Numbered from the stretch's first letter, positions 8,558 to 16,120 are shown. The stretch is DNA of 39,622 nt from Chloroflexota bacterium (GCA_023381515.1 JAMCQI010000063.1:1-39622); one strand, 5' to 3'. Made by a program: numbers and translations. The notes: generated by a model from the letters alone, not told the origin.

Positions 8558-9472
8558 TTAATATTCCACGTCGGTGCTGAGAAACTTGAACTGAACGAAC
8601 GAGAATACGGCGATGATGGCGAAGAGGATCAGCGCCTCGGCACTCGCCCGCCCGTAATTGAAATCGCTGAAGGCAGTTTGGAAAATGAGCTGCACAATGG
8701 TCATGGTCGAGTTGATCGGACCACCGCCGGTCATGATGTACACGCGCTCAAAGATTTGAAAACCGGCAATGGTGTAAATGACGGTGAGGTAGAGCGTCGT
8801 CGGTTTCAGAAGCGGAAAGGTGATATGGATCAGTTTGTCCCACGCGTTCGCGCCCTCGACTTCGGCAGCTTCGTAGAATTCGGGCGGCACCGACCCCATC
8901 GCCGCCGAGTATAAGACGACGCCGCTCCCCGGGATGATCAGCACGGTGCTGAGCACGATACTCCACAATGCAATATCCGGGTTCTGGAGCCAGAGGACCT
9001 TGGGCAAGCCCAGGCTGCTGATGAGAAAATTGAAAAAACCATAGTCCGGCTCGAAAATCCAAATCCACACGAGCGAAATGACAATAATGCTGATGACATT
9101 GGGGAGGTAGAACGCGGCGCGGAATAGGGACTGGACGCGGTTTGAAAGGGGTTGGATGAGCGAGGCAACGATCATCGAGCTGGCGATCCATGCCACCACC
9201 ACAAAGACGGCGTAGACCACGGTGTGCTTCATCGAACTCCAGAACAGCGTGCTCTCCTGGAGGTCTTTGAAATTCTTCAATCCCACCCATGTACTGCCGC
9301 GCAAATCCACTTTTTGGAACGCGAGCAAGAATGCCTGGGCCACCGGAAAGGCGATGAAAATAAAGAACAGGATCATGCTGGGAGCAATAAAGAAATAGCT
9401 CCATTTGTGCTTGTTCCAGAATTTCAGAATGCGGCGCGGCAGCGGGAGCGTCGAGTCGACGGCATACGTCAT
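8558..9472 (-). CDS. Carbohydrate ABC transporter permease (MalF-type)
   Basis: This is the partner permease subunit, 304 residues with about six transmembrane helices. The first is WSYFFIAPSMILFFIFIAFPVAQAFLLAF, the typical start of this family. The EAA loop reads EFYEAAEVEGANAWDKLIHITFPLL (about residues 197-221). Two genes, binding protein and then this permease, are separated by 49 nt containing a perfect hairpin. By context the system imports the substrate of NagZ, NamZ and MurQ, that is MurNAc, GlcNAc-MurNAc or a related muropeptide. That substrate assignment is inference. Confidence 0.93.
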   Translation of the reverse strand: MTYAVDSTLPLPRRILKFWNKHKWSYFFIAPSMILFFIFIAFPVAQAFLLAFQKVDLRGSTWVGLKNFKDLQESTLFWSSMKHTVVYAVFVVVAWIASSMIVASLIQPLSNRVQSLFRAAFYLPNVISIIVISLVWIWIFEPDYGFFNFLISSLGLPKVLWLQNPDIALWSIVLSTVLIIPGSGVVLYSAAMGSVPPEFYEAAEVEGANAWDKLIHITFPLLKPTTLYLTVIYTIAGFQIFERVYIMTGGGPINSTMTIVQLIFQTAFSDFNYGRASAEALILFAIIAVFSFVQFKFLSTDVEY

Positions 9473-9486
9473 CAGGTTACCTCGCC

Positions 9487-9512
9487 GTAGGGGCGGGATG
9501 GCCCGCCCCTAC
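9487..9512. repeat. Perfect 11-bp hairpin between binding-protein and permease genes
   Basis: Arms GTAGGGGCGGG (9487-9497) and CCCGCCCCTAC (9502-9512) enclose a 4-nt loop. The position, in the short gap after the binding-protein gene, is like the REP hairpins after malE. A hairpin there would protect the upstream mRNA and give more binding protein than permease. Its shape resembles the palindrome inside the comM remnant near 39.07 kb. Confidence 0.75.
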
Positions 9513-9521
9513 AGAGATCGG

Positions 9522-10868
9522 TTACTTGCTCAAGGCATCAAGCTCTTTCTGGTACTCGGGCGCAATTTCGTCCATGGCTTGCTTGGGGGTTTTCTTGCCG
9601 AGGATGATCGCCTGGAGTGCGGCGCCATAGTTATTGCCGAGCTCGGCGGAGGTTGCGACGGGCGCTTCGTACACGCCGTACTCGACCATCTTGGCGACGA
9701 CGGCGCGGTTCGCGTTGGTCGAATAGCCGGTGTTGCTCTTGCGGAGACCGGGCGCGAGCTGGTAGCCGGGCACATCCTTCGCGACTTGCGAGCCGGTCAG
9801 GTACTTGGCAAACTGGTGGGCCGCTTTCAGCGTGTCTGCGTCACCCGTGTTCACGACCGCGTACAAGCCGAACGCGCCGTTCGTCACGAGCTTGTTCATC
9901 GCGCCCATCGGCGGCGGGATGACGGCGAGCGGGAAATTCTCTTTTTCCAGATCGGGAATAAAGCCAGGCGTGCTCATCAAGATGGCGACCGTTTTGCGGT
10001 CCTTGAACTGAGCCCGCACGCCCGCTTGATCGACCGTGCCGAAATCGGGCGGCGTGACCTTGTCGACGAGCGCGAGGTCGGCCAGCTTTTGGAGTGCAGA
10101 GATGCCTTCGGGCTGGTTTTCCACGAACTTGGTGCCGTCCGGGCTGAGGATCCGACCCCCGTCAATGTACAACAGTGGATAATACTCCACGGCGCCCCAC
10201 TTGGACGACGCCGTGAAACCGTACACCTGCGTGCCGTCCGCTCGTTTGAACGTCAGCTTTTTGGCCGCTTCGACAAACTGGTCCCACGTCCACGGCTTGT
10301 CCATGGTCGGCAGTGCGACACCGCGTTCCTTGAAGATGTCGGTGTTGGCAAAGTTCGTGATCGCGGTCACCCAGAGAGGCCAAGCCCAGATCTTGCCGTC
10401 CACTCTCGCGACGTCAAACCCGCTCGGATAGAAATCCTTCTTGTCCTCGTCGGTCAGGTACGGATCGATGTTCGACAGCACGCCCTGCTTGGCATAGCGC
10501 GGCAGGTTGGGACTCGTCACACGAAAGACGTTGATGCCGCTCTTGGCCGCGAGGGCCGCCTCGAGTTTCGTGTCCCCCTCGGCGGTCCATGGAATGCCGA
10601 CGACCTGGATCTTGACGTTCGGGTTGTTCTTTTGGAAGATTTCTACCGCCTTGTCCGTCGTAATGGCGGTTGCGTCATTGCCGCCAGCGACGTAGCCGCG
10701 CTGGTAGAAGGTGATGGTGATCTGCTTCGCCGCCGGCGCTTGGGTCGCGGCGGGCGAAGTGGGGGCAAGCGGCGCTTGGGTCTGTTGAGGTGCGGGTGCC
10801 ACGGGCGCGCAGGCGGCGAACAGCGCAGCCATGGTGAGCAAGGCGAGGAGAGCGAATAGCCGTTTCAT
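9522..10868 (-). CDS. Extracellular sugar-binding lipoprotein of ABC transporter (MalE-type, SBP family 1)
   Basis: This is the substrate-binding subunit that serves the two permeases. The signal peptide and lipobox are MKRLFALLALLTMAALFAAC (cysteine 20), followed by an Ala/Pro/Gln/Thr-rich linker to about residue 48. The mature domain begins ITITFYQRGYVAGG and contains the family pattern KAVEIFQKNNPNVKIQVV, VDGKIWAWPLWV, MDKPWTWDQFVEAAKKLT and AHQFAKYLTGSQVAK. Its 448 residues are normal for SBP_bac_1. The ATG at 10868 has AAAGGAG upstream. It lies downstream of namZ and upstream of both permease genes on the same strand, so one operon is likely. A muropeptide or MurNAc-containing ligand is inferred from context. 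Confidence 0.94.
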   Translation of the reverse strand: MKRLFALLALLTMAALFAACAPVAPAPQQTQAPLAPTSPAATQAPAAKQITITFYQRGYVAGGNDATAITTDKAVEIFQKNNPNVKIQVVGIPWTAEGDTKLEAALAAKSGINVFRVTSPNLPRYAKQGVLSNIDPYLTDEDKKDFYPSGFDVARVDGKIWAWPLWVTAITNFANTDIFKERGVALPTMDKPWTWDQFVEAAKKLTFKRADGTQVYGFTASSKWGAVEYYPLLYIDGGRILSPDGTKFVENQPEGISALQKLADLALVDKVTPPDFGTVDQAGVRAQFKDRKTVAILMSTPGFIPDLEKENFPLAVIPPPMGAMNKLVTNGAFGLYAVVNTGDADTLKAAHQFAKYLTGSQVAKDVPGYQLAPGLRKSNTGYSTNANRAVVAKMVEYGVYEAPVATSAELGNNYGAALQAIILGKKTPKQAMDEIAPEYQKELDALSK

Positions 10869-11084
10869 TGGACCAATCTCCTTTGATTGAATTTAGGTTG
10901 GAGAACAGTCGGGCGAATTTGTGCGGTTTCACCTCCTTCTCCGATAAGAGCCCCGGACGACTGGCCGCGCAGCCCGGGTTGATACTTTCGAAATCCGTGC
11001 GCCGGAGGGCAGAGCCCTCCGTGGCGCATCGCCCGCGCGACACGTTCGCGGCGATTCCCGGGTCAGGGCTTGCCGGGGCAGGCT
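10869..11084 (-). promoter_or_regulatory. Leader between namZ and the binding-protein gene, with hairpin and distal Shine-Dalgarno
   Basis: The gap holds an imperfect palindrome at 10999-11027 (GCGCCGGAGGGC, 3-nt loop, GCCCTCCGTGGCGC with a 2-nt bulge). It also holds a strong Shine-Dalgarno-like AAGGAGGTGAAACC (10938-10925), about 60 nt upstream of the real start, in addition to the proximal AAAGGAG. The other binding-protein gene in this window has the same two-site layout. I see no clear -35/-10 pair, so transcription probably reads through from namZ or uses a promoter I cannot recognise. Confidence 0.4.
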
Positions 11085-12242
11085 CTACGGATAGAGCAGG
11101 CAGCCTGCTCTTCGCCTTTCGAATTCTGTCGCGGCCTGGCGCCACGATTGTATCATAGAATCCAGCGGGGCGTTATTCGCGATCTCCTCCCGGACGCGCG
11201 CATCCCCGGTCAGCAGATCAAAATGCGGCGGGTGACCTTCCCAGCTCGACGGGAGAAACTGGAACCGATCCGGGGCTTGCGCACGGCACGCGGCGATGAT
11301 GTGCAGCCCGGTTTCGACGGGGCGAAACGCCTCGCGGTCGAGCACGTGAACCTGAACTCCGCTGCATTTCTCGCCCGCGTGTTTGCCGGCAGACGGAACG
11401 AAGTAAAGCGCGCGAAAGCGCACACCCGGCCATTGCCGTTGATTCAGTGCCTGCGCGAGCGCATCGCCGTCGAGCCACGGCGCGCCGACCACCTCAAAGG
11501 GCAAAGCCGTACCGCGTCCCTCGGAAAGATTTGTGCCCTCGACGAAACACATGCCCGGATAGACCGTCGCCGTTTCGAGTTTCGGCATTCCCGGCGAGAG
11601 CGGAACCCATGGCAAGCCCGTCTGATCGTACCACATGGTCCGTTTCCAGCCCCGCATCTCAACCACGGTCAAGTCCGCACCGATATGGCCTTCCGTGTTC
11701 ATGTAGCTTGCCAGCTCGGCCGTGGTGAGGCCATGCCGGATAGGAATAGGAATGATGCCAATGAAAGATTCGAGCCCCCGCGCGATCAAGCCGCCCTCGA
11801 TACGCGTCCCGTTGATCGGATTCGGGCGGTCCAACACAATGACCGGCTTGTGCGCCTCGGCCGCGCCGCGCAGAACATAATAGAGTGTGCTGACGAAAGT
11901 GTAAAAGCGCGCGCCGACATCTTGCATATCGAAGACGAGCACATCCACCTTCGCGAGCATCTCCGGTGTCGGCTGTTTGGTCGGACCGTACAGACTGAAC
12001 ACCGGCCGCCCGGTGCGCGGGTCGGTCGAATTGGCGACCGCCGTGCCATCCGAAGCGGACCCATCGTAGCCATGTTCGGGACCGAAGAGCGCGGCTAGCT
12101 CGACCCCGGCAGAAAGCAGCACATCTACGCCGTTGGTCAGATCCGGCAGCACAGCGGCAGGATGTGTGACCAGGCCCACGCGTTGATGCTGGAGCAGAGC
12201 GCGGCGCTCCTGGAGAAGCACGGCGAGACCGGTTTGAATCAT
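11085..12242 (-). CDS. namZ: Exo-beta-N-acetylmuramidase, DUF1343 family (NamZ-type)
   Basis: NamZ-type enzymes release MurNAc from the non-reducing end of peptidoglycan glycans. The DUF1343 core is clear: RVGLVTHPAAVLPDLTNGVDVLL, ALFGPEHGYDGSA, FSLYGPTKQPTPEML, VDVLVFDMQDVGARFYTFVSTLYYVL, VLDRPNPINGT, GLTTAELASYMN, GTNLSEGRGTALPFEVVGAPW. The 385-residue protein begins MIQTGLAVLLQERRALLQHQ. There is no signal peptide, whereas Bacillus and Tannerella forms are exported, so this one is probably intracellular. I chose the ATG at 12242; the frame is open for 22 more codons but lacks the family pattern, and no good ribosome site marks either start. The last codons overlap a palindrome (11094-11110). 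It heads the operon with the ABC transporter. Confidence 0.9.
   Translation of the reverse strand: MIQTGLAVLLQERRALLQHQRVGLVTHPAAVLPDLTNGVDVLLSAGVELAALFGPEHGYDGSASDGTAVANSTDPRTGRPVFSLYGPTKQPTPEMLAKVDVLVFDMQDVGARFYTFVSTLYYVLRGAAEAHKPVIVLDRPNPINGTRIEGGLIARGLESFIGIIPIPIRHGLTTAELASYMNTEGHIGADLTVVEMRGWKRTMWYDQTGLPWVPLSPGMPKLETATVYPGMCFVEGTNLSEGRGTALPFEVVGAPWLDGDALAQALNQRQWPGVRFRALYFVPSAGKHAGEKCSGVQVHVLDREAFRPVETGLHIIAACRAQAPDRFQFLPSSWEGHPPHFDLLTGDARVREEIANNAPLDSMIQSWRQAATEFERRRAGCLLYP
11094..11110. repeat. Palindrome across the 3' end of namZ
   Basis: GAGCAGGC (11094-11101) and GCCTGCTC (11103-11110) form 8-bp arms around one base. A second overlapping inverted repeat (GGCTCTA / TAGAGC) surrounds the stop codon. 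It may act as a weak terminator or as an RNA-processing hairpin. There is no clear run of T after it. Confidence 0.45.
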
Positions 12243-12370
12243 GGCGATAACGCAAGTCGAGTGAGGTTCCAGAGTCGAACGGGATTTATAGCGGTCGCCT
12301 CGGTACACGGCGAATACTTGTTACCAAGACCCTTTAAAGCAATTCCCTGGAAGAGACATGTGGTACGAGT

Positions 12371-12611
12371 TCAGAAAAGATGGTAGGGCAAAAGATCAAC
12401 TTCCTGGATGCCCAACGGGCGAACGAATTGTGCGAGGGCATGGGTGCTTTCCGGGGTATCGTTCCAGCCTGGGATGACGGGCCGACGGACGATAATGGAT
12501 TTGCCCGCTAAAAAAGATCGTCGTCCGAATGCCCGGCCCGTCGTGAACAGAATAGTGCTGGATATTGAAGATGTATCCAGACGACGGGTCATGCGCGGAC
12601 TGGCGCATCAC
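12371..12611 (-). pseudogene. Remnant of glycyl-radical-enzyme activating protein (radical SAM), internally deleted and frameshifted
   Basis: Two overlapping frames each carry part of a pyruvate-formate-lyase-activase-like protein. The first (from 12611) encodes SSGYIFNIQHYSVHDGPGIRTTIFF, the family N-terminus. The text then jumps, in another frame, to KSIIVRRPVIPGWNDTPEST and VDLLPYH, which normally lie about 160 residues later. The CxxxCxxC cysteines that bind the radical-SAM iron-sulphur cluster are missing, so the product cannot work. After LLPYHLF a stop follows, with a degraded tail. The start overlaps the stop of the glycyl-radical enzyme (GTGATG), which shows that the pair was once translationally coupled. 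Confidence 0.85.
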
Positions 12612-14986
12612 AATCCATGCTCAGTTCTGGCAATGATCTCGTCCTGGAGGTCACGGCTGAGACGCACGAAATAGTCGCTGTAGCCCGCCACTCGCACAAT
12701 CAATGTCCGATAGTCGTCGGGGTGCTGCTGGGCAGCCCGCAGCGTCTCGGCCGATAACACGTTGAATTGCATGTGGTGCCCGCCCAGTTTGAAATAGGTG
12801 CGGATAAGGTGGCCGAATTTGTCTATGCTCTCTTCGCCCTTCAAGGCGGAGGGGTGGAATTTCATATTAAGCAGCGTCCCGCTACAACGCGCGTGGTCCA
12901 GCCGTGCCATCGATCGGACCACGGCGGTTGGTCCATTCCGATCCATCCCCTGGACCGGCGAGATGCCTTCTGAAAACGGAGCGCCCGCCAACCGTCCGTC
13001 CGGAGTCGCTCCCGCCAACGCGCCAAACCATATATGCGTCGTCGTCGGAATCATATTGGCCGCGTAGCAAGTCCCCTCAGCATTGCGATGGTTGCCCAGC
13101 TCATCACAGAACATCGCGACGACGTCATGGGCCAGCGTGTCCACCCTATCGTCGGCATTGCCCCATTTGGGCGCGCGGTTCCAAAGCTTTTGCCGCAGCC
13201 GCTCTTTGCCTTCAAAGTTGGCCGCGAGCGCCGCGCGGAGCTCGTCCAGCGAAATACTATTCTCTTCGTAGACCACTTGCTTTATCGCGGCGAGCGAGTC
13301 GGCAATGGTTCCGGTGCCCACGCCACAAATCATCGGCGAGTTATAATGCGCCCCCCCATCATGGTAATCCCGACCCTTCTCCCGGCAGCCTTCGATCAAG
13401 AGGGACGTAAATGGCACGGGACAAAACTGGGCATACACTTGGCGCGCGAGATTGTCGTATGTGACTTTGAGTTGGATGGCATGAGCCAGCTGCTGCCGAA
13501 AAGCCTCCATCACTTGCTCAAAGGATGTGAACTCGCACGCCGGTCCTGTCCGTGGTCCAAGCTGCGTGCCGGTCGACGGATTCACGCCGTCGTTGAGTGC
13601 CAGCTCCAGGCATTTGGGGAGGCTGATGTATCCGCTCGACGCCATATGCTCCTTGCCCGGCACAACCAGTTCGACGCACCCGTTGATTCCACCCCGGCGA
13701 GCATCGTCGAGAGGCTTGCCTTGGAGCAGCAGCGCCTGAATGATCTCGTCATGGTTGAACACGGAAGGCATCCCGAATCCGAGCCGAATAACCTCACACG
13801 CTTGTGTGAGAAACGCGTTGGGTGTCTTTTCGGACACTAACGCCGAGATCTGGGGCTGAGGGAGTTTCAACGCTCCGGTGACCTCCAGGCAGAGAAAAGA
13901 GAGCGCGTTGGTGGCATCCTCCCCATCCACCGTTTGTCCCCCGAGGTTCAGGTTTTGAAAGTCGTTGTAGGTCGTGCTCGCTTTCGCCGAGCCGCCTTCC
14001 TTGACCACCGTGAGCTCGTTGAACTTGATCCAGAGGCAGGCCAGGAGCTCCCAAGCCTGTTCGCGGCTCAGCCGTCCGGCATCGATATCCGCCTGGAAAT
14101 ACGGATAGAGGTACTGGTCGAAGCGCCCTGGACCAATTGCATATCCGTTCGTCTCGAGGTTGAGCATGAGATGGACAAACCAGAAGGATTGCAGGGCTTG
14201 GTGGAAAGTGGTCGCCGGATACGCGGGCACTCGCCGGCAGATCTCTGCCATCTCTGTTAGCTCAGTCCGCCGGTTCGGATCGCTTTCAAGAGCGGCGAGC
14301 CGCTCCGCCTCATCGGCGTACCGCTCGGCAAATCGCACAGCCGCATCGCAAGACAGAGACATTGCACGCAACAAATGGATCTTGCCGAGGGAACCCGGCT
14401 CCGCAAGGTTCACCTGCGCGAGATCCTGTTCGATTTCCTCTTTGAGACCGAGGAATCCCTTTTTCAGGACGCGCTCATAATCGACGGTGATATGTCCGAT
14501 GGTTCGGTTCAGGTAATAATGGAAGAAGACGCCTTCGTCGGCCGCGCGCTGCACATCCTCCGGCAGGACTTGGACGATTCGGTCGTAGACCTGTTTGCCC
14601 CGCCAATAATCAAACACCTGATCGCGCAGAATCTGTTTGGTCTCGGGGCTCAAGTCAAACGGGGCTTCTTCGCGCAGTGCTATAGTGTCCAGTTCGCTTT
14701 CCACCCAGTCGCTGGCAATTTCGGGGTAAAGGGGAGAACCCAGAATCCCCGGCGTCTTGCAGCCCACGATCAATTCTCCGGGGCGAATGAGCACAGTGCT
14801 GCCGTTGAGGAGATCCCACATCATGTGGGCCCGGCGCATAAGAATCGGCTGGCCTTCGGTGCGGGCATAAGAGCGGGTCACCAGGACAGCGCGCTCGGCA
14901 AACACTTCGGGACGATTCGCATAATAGCTGTCGAGCAGACGGCGGACGCGCGGGGACAAGGGCGCGGCTGAGGATTCGAGTTTCAA
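12608..14986 (-). CDS. Glycyl-radical enzyme, pyruvate-formate-lyase-like family (dehydratase/lyase of unknown substrate)
   Basis: This is an oxygen-sensitive radical enzyme of 792 residues, full family length. The active-site cysteine is Cys437 in GGINGCVELVVPGKEH and the radical glycine is Gly768 in RVAGYSDYFVRLSRDLQDEII near the C-terminus. Other family stretches are RRAHMMWDLLNGSTVLIRPGELIVGC and HYNSPMICGVGTGTIADSLAAIK. The GCVE signature fits the dehydratase/lyase branch (glycerol, choline, hydroxyproline and sulfonate enzymes) more than true pyruvate formate-lyase; the substrate is not assignable. The start is TTG at 14986 with AAAGGA 7 nt upstream. The coupled activase gene is broken, so activity needs an activase encoded elsewhere, or the enzyme is now silent. 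Confidence 0.9.
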   Translation of the reverse strand: MKLESSAAPLSPRVRRLLDSYYANRPEVFAERAVLVTRSYARTEGQPILMRRAHMMWDLLNGSTVLIRPGELIVGCKTPGILGSPLYPEIASDWVESELDTIALREEAPFDLSPETKQILRDQVFDYWRGKQVYDRIVQVLPEDVQRAADEGVFFHYYLNRTIGHITVDYERVLKKGFLGLKEEIEQDLAQVNLAEPGSLGKIHLLRAMSLSCDAAVRFAERYADEAERLAALESDPNRRTELTEMAEICRRVPAYPATTFHQALQSFWFVHLMLNLETNGYAIGPGRFDQYLYPYFQADIDAGRLSREQAWELLACLWIKFNELTVVKEGGSAKASTTYNDFQNLNLGGQTVDGEDATNALSFLCLEVTGALKLPQPQISALVSEKTPNAFLTQACEVIRLGFGMPSVFNHDEIIQALLLQGKPLDDARRGGINGCVELVVPGKEHMASSGYISLPKCLELALNDGVNPSTGTQLGPRTGPACEFTSFEQVMEAFRQQLAHAIQLKVTYDNLARQVYAQFCPVPFTSLLIEGCREKGRDYHDGGAHYNSPMICGVGTGTIADSLAAIKQVVYEENSISLDELRAALAANFEGKERLRQKLWNRAPKWGNADDRVDTLAHDVVAMFCDELGNHRNAEGTCYAANMIPTTTHIWFGALAGATPDGRLAGAPFSEGISPVQGMDRNGPTAVVRSMARLDHARCSGTLLNMKFHPSALKGEESIDKFGHLIRTYFKLGGHHMQFNVLSAETLRAAQQHPDDYRTLIVRVAGYSDYFVRLSRDLQDEIIARTEHGL

Positions 14987-15241
14987 AGGACGATCCTTTC
15001 GTAACGGGGATAACGGGGCCCATGGACCGGCGATCGAACGCTGGATCCATTATACAGGTTGGAAGCCGAATGACAAGCAGCCCGTTTCACTATGACGCTG
15101 CTTTGTGCGGAATGAGCAGGCCGGCAGTATGTTTGTACAAAACCCGCGATGGTTGCCATGATGTTCTTGGACTTTCACTCGAGGTCACGAGGTAACAAGT
15201 CGTTGGAGAAGAGCTGAAGCACTGCTTGGGGAACATGAACT
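14987..15241. promoter_or_regulatory. Upstream region of the glycyl-radical-enzyme gene, with promoter at 15049-15076
   Basis: On the minus strand TTGTCA (15076-15071) and a perfect TATAAT (15054-15049) are spaced 16 nt apart, a good promoter for the glycyl-radical-enzyme gene, with a start near 15042 and a leader of about 55 nt. The rest of the region up to the repeat at 15242 shows no gene or clear structure. Confidence 0.65.
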
Positions 15242-15418
15242 AGCAGTGCTGGTCTGCAAAAAAAGGCGACCCTTGACGGGTCACCTTTCTCCATTTCTAT
15301 GACCTTATGATATCCACTCGGCTCGGGATGTCAAATCTTGCCTACTGCATTTCCATCGGGCAAACCTGTGATCATCGCGTGGCCACGGAATCCGATTTCA
15401 CAAACTCCGATCACCTCA
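15242..15418. repeat. Dispersed extragenic repeat, copy 1, with a bidirectional terminator hairpin
   Basis: This stretch of about 177 bp matches 38569-38746 along its whole length at roughly 70% identity by eye. It begins with a hairpin at 15262-15288 (AAAGGCGACCC / GGGTCACCTTT, 5-nt loop, one mismatch) flanked by A and T runs, the form of an intrinsic terminator readable from both strands. The rest (TCTATGACC, ATGTCAAA-CTTGCCT, TTTCCAT-GGG, ACGGAAT-CGA) has no open frame conserved in both copies. Confidence 0.7.
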
Positions 15419-15420
15419 TC

Positions 15421-15514
15421 TTCTCCCCTCCGTTACATCCCTTCCGCTTCCCCCCTCCGTCACATCCCTTCCGCTTCGCTTCCGGGATCTTCGACTTCGG
15501 GGATCTTCAAGCTT
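15421..15514. repeat. Nested array of short palindromic elements
   Basis: The stretch holds repeated units of the type CCCTCCGTyACATCCCTTCC-GCTTC (two tandem near-copies), then GCTTCGCTTCCGGGATCTTCGAC and TTCGGGGATCTTC. These are the same building blocks (TCCCyTCCGCT... / ...CTTCrGGGATCTTCGA) that interrupt comM to the right. The array begins exactly where a 33-nt element interrupts the comM copy at 39.2 kb, so one site seems to have taken several insertions. Confidence 0.65.
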
Positions 15515-15652
15515 GACGCTTCGCAGCCCGCTCCCGAATCTTGGCTGAACTCTCCCCCAGACGGTCCCCCGCCAGCTTTTCGTAGTCTACCCGCGGTCTT
15601 TATCGGAGATCCCCGAAGCGGAGCGGAGGGGACGAATACCGCTCCGGTCGAG

Positions 15653-15682
15653 TCGAAGATCCCTGAAGCAGAGCGGAAGGGA
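15653..15682. repeat. 30-bp palindromic insertion in comM copy A (insertion 1)
   Basis: The element has TCCCT and AGGGA ends and the internal GAAGC-AGAGC-GGA pattern. Removing exactly these 30 bases joins GPL to LDR and restores the ComM reading RISGPLLDR. The same insertion at the same codon is found in copy B (39384-39413). Confidence 0.8.
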
Positions 15683-15757
15683 GAGCGGCCCACTGATCCG
15701 TTTCTGATAGCGCAGAACGGTGCCGAGGCTACAGGTGCACTCTTTGACCGGGTCGCC

Positions 15758-15775
15758 TCGGCTCTACTGAGCCGC
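15758..15775. repeat. 18-bp hairpin insertion in comM copy A (insertion 0)
   Basis: CGGCTC and GAGCCG arms around a 4-nt loop (15759-15774) form a perfect hairpin. Removing 18 bases joins PCPCGY to GDPVKE, the normal ComM reading. The element carries an in-frame TAG, so on its own it would stop translation. Confidence 0.75.
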
Positions 15776-15838
15776 ATAGCCGCACGGACAGGGATACACG
15801 CAATGTGCGATTCTGTCTACGGTGTAACCTAAAGTCAG

Positions 15839-16120
15839 GTGCTCTTGAGCGGGTGGAGGTATGGTCGGCATAAACAACAATTGGGACAACGGGTATGGGC
15901 AAGCTGGAGGTTTTTCAGACGCCCGGTGGAGCGGGTGTTACAGAACCGCACTCTGCGCGATCTCGTTGTGTTATTAGGCGGCTTATCCGCGATTTATGGG
16001 GGAGGTTCATTCCTGGGCCGTGCCAGGGACCTTCTGCGGAACACGATGGACAAGTATTGCGTACCGAGCCGGGCGTTTCGCTATCGCGCGACAAGCACGC
16101 GAATCTCACACGGTTCGTAG
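15839..16120 (+). CDS. Possible small hypothetical protein (weak)
   Basis: A 93-codon open frame starts at a GTG and encodes a basic N-terminus followed by a hydrophobic stretch (LRDLVVLLGGLSAIYGGGSFLG, about residues 39-60). It overlaps the 3' end of the convergent kinase gene by 40 nt, has no convincing ribosome site and matches no family I know. It may be a remnant or chance. It is listed because otherwise the 15.8-16.08 kb gap holds nothing I can name. Confidence 0.2.
   Translation: MLLSGWRYGRHKQQLGQRVWASWRFFRRPVERVLQNRTLRDLVVLLGGLSAIYGGGSFLGRARDLLRNTMDKYCVPSRAFRYRATSTRISHGS

Larger units (their letters stand above)
15515..15796 (-). pseudogene. comM: comM (Mg-chelatase-like competence protein) fragment, copy A, with palindromic insertions
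   Basis: The minus strand, read in pieces, spells the middle of ComM/YifB: YPCPCGY, GDPVKECTCSLGTVLRYQKRISGPL, LDR, PRVDYEKLAGDRLGE and SSAKIRERAAKRQ, then a stop. The pieces are split by short extra segments: 18 nt with an in-frame TAG at 15758-15775, exactly 30 nt at 15653-15682, and about 30 nt near 15598-15632. Neither end of the gene is present. From 15515 to 15769 it is aligned without gaps to 39246-39500 with about 12 differences in 255 bp. Confidence 0.88.

Noticed and set aside
9405..10859. Long plus-strand open frame (484 codons) over the binding-protein gene
   Set aside because: It is the antisense shadow of a clear sugar-binding lipoprotein; Arg/Gly/Val-rich text without family motifs, as GC-rich genes often give.
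11070..12098. Plus-strand open frame of 342 codons opposite namZ
   Set aside because: Arg/His-rich antisense text; the DUF1343 motifs on the other strand decide the coding strand.
15421..15796. CRISPR-like array from the repeated GC-rich units
   Set aside because: Units are irregular, nested and have no spacers of even length; they read as palindromic insertions in comM.
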